The notes below the pieces were generated by a model. It was not told the DNA's origin, ran no database searches, and was given only the letters and a program-made list of their open reading frames with translations. Below, piece by piece: positions 6,187 through 9,973 of a stretch of DNA of 9,973 bases. The stretch's first letter is position 1. Each line of letters begins with the position of its first letter. The stretch is taken from the NCBI GenBank assembly GCA_900544065.1, contig UQTR01000077.1, positions 1 through 9,973 of the forward strand, given 5' to 3'. Made by a program: the position numbers and the translations under genes. Source of the DNA: an uncultured Collinsella sp. (GTDB lineage Bacteria > Actinomycetota > Coriobacteriia > Coriobacteriales > Coriobacteriaceae).

Positions 6187-7284
6187 TTAGCGCTGGGCGG
6201 CGTCTTCGAGGAGGGCGTCCCAGATGGCAAGGGCGGCGGCTGCCTCGGCTACGGGGACAGCTCGGGGGACGATGCAGGGATCGTGGCGGCCGTGGACCGA
6301 GAGCTCGGCATTTTCCATAGCGTCCATGTCCACCGTCTGCTGCTCGCGGCCAATGGAGGGCGTCGGCTTTACGGCCATGCGCCACATGACGGGCGCGCCG
6401 GTCGAAATACCGCCCAGGATGCCGCCGGCGTTGTTGGACTCGACCTCGATCTCGCCGGTCTCGGCATCGATGCGATACGGATCGTTGTTCTCGCTGCCGC
6501 GCATGGCGGCCACGGCAAAGCCCATGCCAAACTCCATGCCCTTTACGGCGGGAATGCCAAACGCGATTTGCGCGATGCGGTTCTCGATGCCGTCGAACAT
6601 GGGGTCGCCGATGCCCGCGGGAAGCCCATAAATGCCGCACTCCACGATGCCGCCGATGCTGTCGAGTTCGTCGCGTGCGGCTAGGATCTCCTCGCGCATG
6701 CGGCCGGCTGCGGCGGCGTCAATGCACGGCAGATCGTTCGTTAGGATCGCTTTGCGGTCGGCCTCGCGATAGACCATATCGTCCATCGGCAGGTCGGAGA
6801 TGCCGCCGATCTGCGCGACGTGCGCCATTACTTTAATGCCGCGGGCCTCGAGCGCCTGCAGCGCAATGCCGCCGGCGATGCACAGGGGTGCCGTTAGGCG
6901 GCCGGAGAAATGCCCGCCACCGGCGACATCGTGCATGTTGTGATACTTCACGCGCGCAGGGAAGTCCGCATGTCCGGGGCGGGGCTTGCGGCGCAGCTCG
7001 GAGTAATCCTTGGAGCGCGTGTTGGTGTTTTCGATAATCGCGGCGATGGGCGCGCCGGTGGTATGTCCATCGACCACACCGGCGATGATGTGGGCGGCGT
7101 CGGCCTCGCGGCGTTTGGTCGCGGTCTCGTCGCGACCGGGGGCACGACGGTCGAGGAAGGCCTGCAGCTGCCCCTGGTCAACAGCGATGCCCGCCGGAAT
7201 GCCATCGAGGGAGCAGCCGATGGCGGGGGAGTGCGACTGGCCGAAGATGCTTAAGTGCAAGACGTTGCCAAAGGTCGAGGACAT
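6187..7284 (-). CDS. aroC: Chorismate synthase
   Basis: This 365-residue enzyme makes chorismate from EPSP (shikimate step 7, 1,4-anti elimination needing reduced FMN). Landmarks are FGQSHSPAIG at 14-23 with H18, RRAPGRDETAT at 46-56, RKPRPGHAD at 99-107 with H105, GGGHFSGRLTA at 122-132, SNNAGGILGGISTGAPV at 283-299 and GRHDPCIVPRAVPVAEA at 332-348 with R333 and D335. H18 and H105 correspond to the two catalytic histidines of the family. The first signature is unusual: GQSHS instead of the common GESHG. The start ATG 7284 has GGAGGAAT upstream, inside the end of aroA, and only one base separates the two genes. AroC supplies the chorismate used by PheA, encoded next in the transcript. Confidence 0.96.
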   Translation of the reverse strand: MSSTFGNVLHLSIFGQSHSPAIGCSLDGIPAGIAVDQGQLQAFLDRRAPGRDETATKRREADAAHIIAGVVDGHTTGAPIAAIIENTNTRSKDYSELRRKPRPGHADFPARVKYHNMHDVAGGGHFSGRLTAPLCIAGGIALQALEARGIKVMAHVAQIGGISDLPMDDMVYREADRKAILTNDLPCIDAAAAGRMREEILAARDELDSIGGIVECGIYGLPAGIGDPMFDGIENRIAQIAFGIPAVKGMEFGMGFAVAAMRGSENNDPYRIDAETGEIEVESNNAGGILGGISTGAPVMWRMAVKPTPSIGREQQTVDMDAMENAELSVHGRHDPCIVPRAVPVAEAAAALAIWDALLEDAAQR

Positions 7285-7285
7285 G

Positions 7286-8605
7286 CTATTCCTCCTCGAG
7301 TGTGACCTTGCCGCCCAGCAGGCGGTAGTGGTCGAAGAAATCGGGATAGGACTTGTTGACCGCCTCGGCGCCGTGGATCACGACCTCGCCGGTGGCGCGG
7401 CTCGCGGCGATAGCGGCCATCATGGCGATGCGATGGTCGTTGTGCGAATCGACCTCGCCGCCGGTGAAGGCATCGACACCCTTGATGATGAGGTCATCGC
7501 CGGCAATGCGCACCTGCGCGCCCAGCGCGGTGAGCTCGCGGGTGGTCGTGACCAGGCGGTCGGATTCCTTGATGCGCAGACGGGCGCAATCGCGGATAAA
7601 GGTGCGGCCCTGCGCCAGCGAGGCTACGGCCGAGATGACGGGCACCAGGTCGGGAATGTCGTGGGCGCTCATCTCAAAGCCGGCGAGCTTGTCGGACTGC
7701 ACGGTGGCGGCGTTGGTGGAGCGCACGATGCGAGCGCCAAAGCGCGAAAGCGCGGCGAGCACGTTTCGGTCGCCCTGCGCGGAGCTCAGGGATACGCCCT
7801 CCACGGTGATGGGGTCGGCGCCGATAGCGCCGGCGCACAGCCAAAAGGCGGCGTTGGACCAGTCGCCCTCGACAGCAACGCTGCCGGGCGTGCGGTACGA
7901 GCCGCTGCTCACGCGGAAGTTCGTGACCTCGGGCTGGCCGTCCTTGGCCGGAATACGCTCGACGTTGACCTCGACGCCAAAGGCCTTCATGGCCTGTATC
8001 GTCAGGTTGATGTAGGGGCGGCTCTCGATGAGGCCGGTTACCTGCACGCAGGAGGGCTGGGCCAGCAGCGGGGCTGCCAGCAGCAGGCCCGAGATGTACT
8101 GCGAGCTCACGTTGCCCGGAAGCACAAAGGTGCCCGGGCGCATGCGGCCGCTCGTCTTGAGCGGAAAACCGCCCAGACCCTGTAGATCGCAGCCGGCGGC
8201 GATGATCTCGTCCGAGAGCGGGGAGAGCGGGCGGGCGCCCAGGCGGCCTTGGCCCACGAAGGTGGCATCCGCACCCAGCGCGCAGGCGACAGGCAGCATA
8301 AAGCGGAGCGTGGATCCACTTTCGCCGCAGTCAAGCGTGCCGCCGGCAAGGGCCTTGAGCAGGCCAAACTCAACACTCTTCATGGTGGGGTGGACCTGGA
8401 AGCCGTCCTCGACGGTCTCGATGCGAGCACCCAGGGCCGTAAGGCAACGCACCGTAGCCTCGATGTCGGCGCAGGTGGTATTGCAGGTGACGTGTGTCTC
8501 GCCGTTGGCAAGCGCAGCGCAGATGATGAGGCGATGCGCCATCGACTTGGACGCGATGGCGGGAACGGTGCCCTTAAGCGGGGACGGGGTGATGCGGGCT
8601 AGCAT
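7286..8605 (-). CDS. aroA: 3-phosphoshikimate 1-carboxyvinyltransferase (EPSP synthase)
   Basis: This 439-residue enzyme joins phosphoenolpyruvate to shikimate-3-phosphate (step 6). Motifs in order are SKSMAHR at 19-25 (K20, S21, R25 bind substrates), DCGESGSTLRF at 92-102, the PEP-loop ARPLSPLSDEI at 124-134, VSSQYISGLLLAAPL at 166-180, ESRPYI at 194-199, EGDWSNAAF at 246-254, IPDLVPV at 317-323 with D319, RIKESDR at 344-350 with E347, NDHRIAMM at 389-396 with R392, and NKSYPDFF at 417-424 with K418. All expected catalytic groups are present. Where E. coli has GNAGTAMRP, this protein has GESGSTLRF, keeping the glycine but replacing the following proline with phenylalanine. The start ATG 8605 overlaps the end of aroB by 7 bases, with AGGGAG about 10 bases upstream. 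Confidence 0.96.
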   Translation of the reverse strand: MLARITPSPLKGTVPAIASKSMAHRLIICAALANGETHVTCNTTCADIEATVRCLTALGARIETVEDGFQVHPTMKSVEFGLLKALAGGTLDCGESGSTLRFMLPVACALGADATFVGQGRLGARPLSPLSDEIIAAGCDLQGLGGFPLKTSGRMRPGTFVLPGNVSSQYISGLLLAAPLLAQPSCVQVTGLIESRPYINLTIQAMKAFGVEVNVERIPAKDGQPEVTNFRVSSGSYRTPGSVAVEGDWSNAAFWLCAGAIGADPITVEGVSLSSAQGDRNVLAALSRFGARIVRSTNAATVQSDKLAGFEMSAHDIPDLVPVISAVASLAQGRTFIRDCARLRIKESDRLVTTTRELTALGAQVRIAGDDLIIKGVDAFTGGEVDSHNDHRIAMMAAIAASRATGEVVIHGAEAVNKSYPDFFDHYRLLGGKVTLEEE

Positions 8606-9699
8606 GCGGTTGCGTCTCCCTTCTGGCCGAGGCCCTCGGCAATGAGTTCGTGGAAAGTGGAAAGCGGCGTGCGGTCGATACTGCAGCGGCCAATGCCGTG
8701 CGGAATCACCAGGTCGATAGTGTCGCCCGCGCGCTTCTTGTCGTGGAGCGCCTCGGCAAAGACGGCATCGGCATCTAGGTCGCAGCGGGTCTTGAGGCCA
8801 TGGCGGGCGCAGAGTTCCTCAATACGATCGGGCAGTGCAGCATCGCAAATGCCGTGCAGGGCCGCGGCGCGCGTGATGATACCCATGCCGATCGACACGC
8901 AGTTGCCGTGTCCGAGTTCAAAGTGCTCGCAGGCCTCGACGGCGTGTCCGGCGCTGTGTCCAAAGTTGAGGAGCTTGCGCTGGTTGGTTTCGCGCTCGTC
9001 GGCGACGACCACGGCGCGCTTGATGTCGATATTGCGGGCGATGATGAGCGCTACGCGGGCCACATCGCGGTTGAGCAGCTCCAGCGTGAGCGGGGTCTTC
9101 TCCAGCTCGGCGAAAAGCTCCGGGTCGGCGATTACGGCGTGCTTGACGACCTCGCCGCAGCCGTCGGCGAACTGCTCGGGCGTGAGGGTGGCCAGGCACC
9201 CCACGTCGGCGATAACCACGCTCGGCTGCCAAAAGGCGCCGGCCAAGTTCTTGCCGGCAGCCAGGTCTATGGCGGTCTTGCCTCCCACCGACGAATCCAC
9301 CATGGCGAGCAGGCTCGTGGGGATCTGCACAAACTTGCAGCCGCGCATGTAGGTGGCGGCCACAAAGCCCGCCACGTCGCCCACGACGCCGCCGCCGACG
9401 GCGATGACGAGGTCGCCGCGGCCCATATTGAACTCCAGCATCTGGCGCAGGACGCTTTCGAGGATCTTCATGCTCTTGCTGGCCTCGCCCTGCGGGACAG
9501 TAATAATTTTTGCGTCGCGGCACTGGTCGGCCACACGCTGTGCGTACTCGGCGGGAACGCCTGCGTCCGTCACCACCGCCACCCGGCGGTCGAGGCGGGC
9601 AAACTGGTACAGATTTTCCAGTGCGCCGTTTTTCAGGATGATGTCATAGCTGCGCTCACCCAGATTCATGGTGAGCTTGGTGCCGATAAATCCACTCAT
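8599..9699 (-). CDS. aroB: 3-dehydroquinate synthase
   Basis: This 366-residue NAD- and metal-dependent enzyme cyclises DAHP to 3-dehydroquinate (shikimate step 2). It shows AVGGGVVGDVAGFVAATYMRG-type sequence at 100-120, IPTSLLAMVDSSVGGKT at 126-142 with D134 and K141, GKNLAGAFWQP at 149-159, GEVVKHA at 182-188, LNFGHSAGHAVE at 244-255 and LGHGNCVSIGM at 262-272. E183, H248 and H264 are the expected metal ligands. The start is ATG 9699 with TAGGAG about 10 bases upstream; an internal ATG at 9669 has no ribosome site. The start overlaps the stop codon of the preceding ACT-domain gene as ATGA, and the end overlaps aroA by 7 bases. This argues for coupled translation along the operon. Confidence 0.96.
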   Translation of the reverse strand: MSGFIGTKLTMNLGERSYDIILKNGALENLYQFARLDRRVAVVTDAGVPAEYAQRVADQCRDAKIITVPQGEASKSMKILESVLRQMLEFNMGRGDLVIAVGGGVVGDVAGFVAATYMRGCKFVQIPTSLLAMVDSSVGGKTAIDLAAGKNLAGAFWQPSVVIADVGCLATLTPEQFADGCGEVVKHAVIADPELFAELEKTPLTLELLNRDVARVALIIARNIDIKRAVVVADERETNQRKLLNFGHSAGHAVEACEHFELGHGNCVSIGMGIITRAAALHGICDAALPDRIEELCARHGLKTRCDLDADAVFAEALHDKKRAGDTIDLVIPHGIGRCSIDRTPLSTFHELIAEGLGQKGDATAC

Positions 9700-9932
9700 T
9701 TTGTATACACTCCTAACAGCCGCACCGTGCGGCAGGTATGGTCCAGCTCACGCAGCAGCGCGGCGGTCTCGTCGGCGGAGGGGTCGCCCACCAGCTCGAC
9801 GTAAAAATAATAATCAAAGGGGACATGGGGCAGCGGACGGCTCTTGATGGACTCCATGTCGTAGCCGAAGCGGCCAATGACCTGGATGACCTCAGCCAGC
9901 TTGCCGGGTTTGTTGTCCAGTGTGAACAGCAG
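9696..9932 (-). CDS. C-terminal ACT domain of a second PheA-like protein (partial, 5' end cut by adapter)
   Basis: The last 78 codons of a gene end at TGA 9698-9696. They form one ACT regulatory domain: FTLDNKPGKLAEVIQVIG at 3-20, KSRPLP at 30-35 and FDYYFYVELVG at 39-49, then a closing helix and LLGVYTK. The SRP motif before an aromatic strand is the pattern of prephenate dehydratase ACT domains that sense phenylalanine, and it runs in parallel with the ACT domain of the complete pheA in this window (ESRPIPG ... FMFYFDL). The catalytic part is missing, so it could be a second P-protein, a stand-alone prephenate dehydratase, or another ACT-tailed aromatic enzyme such as prephenate dehydrogenase. 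Real sequence ends at 9932. The apparent N-terminal residues VYKRQ encoded at 9947-9933 come from adapter DNA and must not be included. Confidence 0.8.
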   Translation of the reverse strand: MLFTLDNKPGKLAEVIQVIGRFGYDMESIKSRPLPHVPFDYYFYVELVGDPSADETAALLRELDHTCRTVRLLGVYTK

Positions 9933-9973
9933 CTGTCTCTTATACACATCTCCGAGCCCACGAGACCCTAAGA
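9933..9973. other. Illumina Nextera (Tn5) adapter read-through, not genomic
   Basis: Bases 9933-9951 are CTGTCTCTTATACACATCT, the 19-base Tn5 mosaic end as read into the adapter. They are followed at 9952-9966 by CCGAGCCCACGAGAC, the rest of the Nextera read-through adapter. The final seven bases, CCTAAGA, fall where the i7 sample index begins. The three frames produce the well-known artefact peptides VYKRQ, MCIRDS and SLIHISEPTRP. The contig should be trimmed at 9932. Confidence 0.98.

Noticed and set aside
6144..6230. Longer PheA N-terminus starting at 6230
   Set aside because: The extension overlaps the end of aroC and is not chorismate mutase-like. ATG 6143 has a good ribosome site and starts at the family's first helix.
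7010..8185. Long plus-strand open frame (391 codons) antisense to aroA and aroC
   Set aside because: It runs across the junction of two well-identified minus-strand genes, has no plausible ribosome site and no family motifs. It is a shadow frame.
1..9932. CRISPR array, toxin-antitoxin, phage defence or other novel system
   Set aside because: No spaced direct repeats, no small paired genes and no unassigned gene long enough to hold such a system. Every sizeable gene belongs to a recognised family.
9713..9971. Apparent small proteins beginning MGSEMCIRDS or ending SLIHISEPTRP
   Set aside because: These peptides are encoded by the Nextera adapter, not by the genome.

Overview
The window looks like chromosomal DNA of a high-GC Gram-positive bacterium. 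My best guess is a gut member of the Coriobacteriia, such as Collinsella. That rests on GC-rich codon use, strong AGGAGG-type ribosome sites, tightly packed genes and the combination of families present. It is recognition from memory, not a computed placement.

Left part (1-3009), cell-surface polysaccharide. The window opens with the last 49 codons of a dTDP-4-dehydrorhamnose reductase (rmlD). A bidirectional hairpin terminator (173-202) separates it from a convergent membrane-anchored family 2 glycosyltransferase (256-1224, minus). A divergent promoter region (1225-1384) then leads into a two-gene ABC exporter of the Wzm/Wzt (TagG/TagH) type: permease (1385-2230) and ATPase (2242-3009). Together these suggest synthesis of activated rhamnose, transfer of a sugar to a lipid carrier or growing chain, and export of a finished polymer across the membrane.

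Middle (3010-3244). A tRNA-Arg gene (anticodon TCT, CCA encoded) is followed by a clean intrinsic terminator.

Right part (3245-9932), all on the minus strand: an aromatic amino acid operon. In order of transcription (right to left) it holds the end of a PheA-like ACT-domain gene, aroB (step 2), aroA (step 6), aroC (step 7), pheA (chorismate mutase/prephenate dehydratase), a fused aroE-aroK (steps 4 and 5) and aroQ (step 3, type II). Every shikimate step except the first (DAHP synthase) is present, plus the phenylalanine branch. Most junctions overlap or abut (4-nt overlap, 7-nt overlap, 1-nt gap, 43-nt gap, 0-nt gap), which suggests translational coupling. The one junction with an inserted structure is aroEK-aroQ, where a perfect 14-bp inverted repeat lies in the 64-nt spacer.

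The last 41 bases (9933-9973) are not genomic. They are the Tn5 mosaic end and Illumina Nextera read-through adapter followed by 7 bases of what is probably a sample index, so the contig is artificially terminated inside the ACT-domain gene. I see no CRISPR array, prophage, insertion sequence or clearly new system. The points most worth a second look are the adapter artefact, the second PheA-type ACT domain, the aroE-aroK fusion and the hairpin before aroQ.
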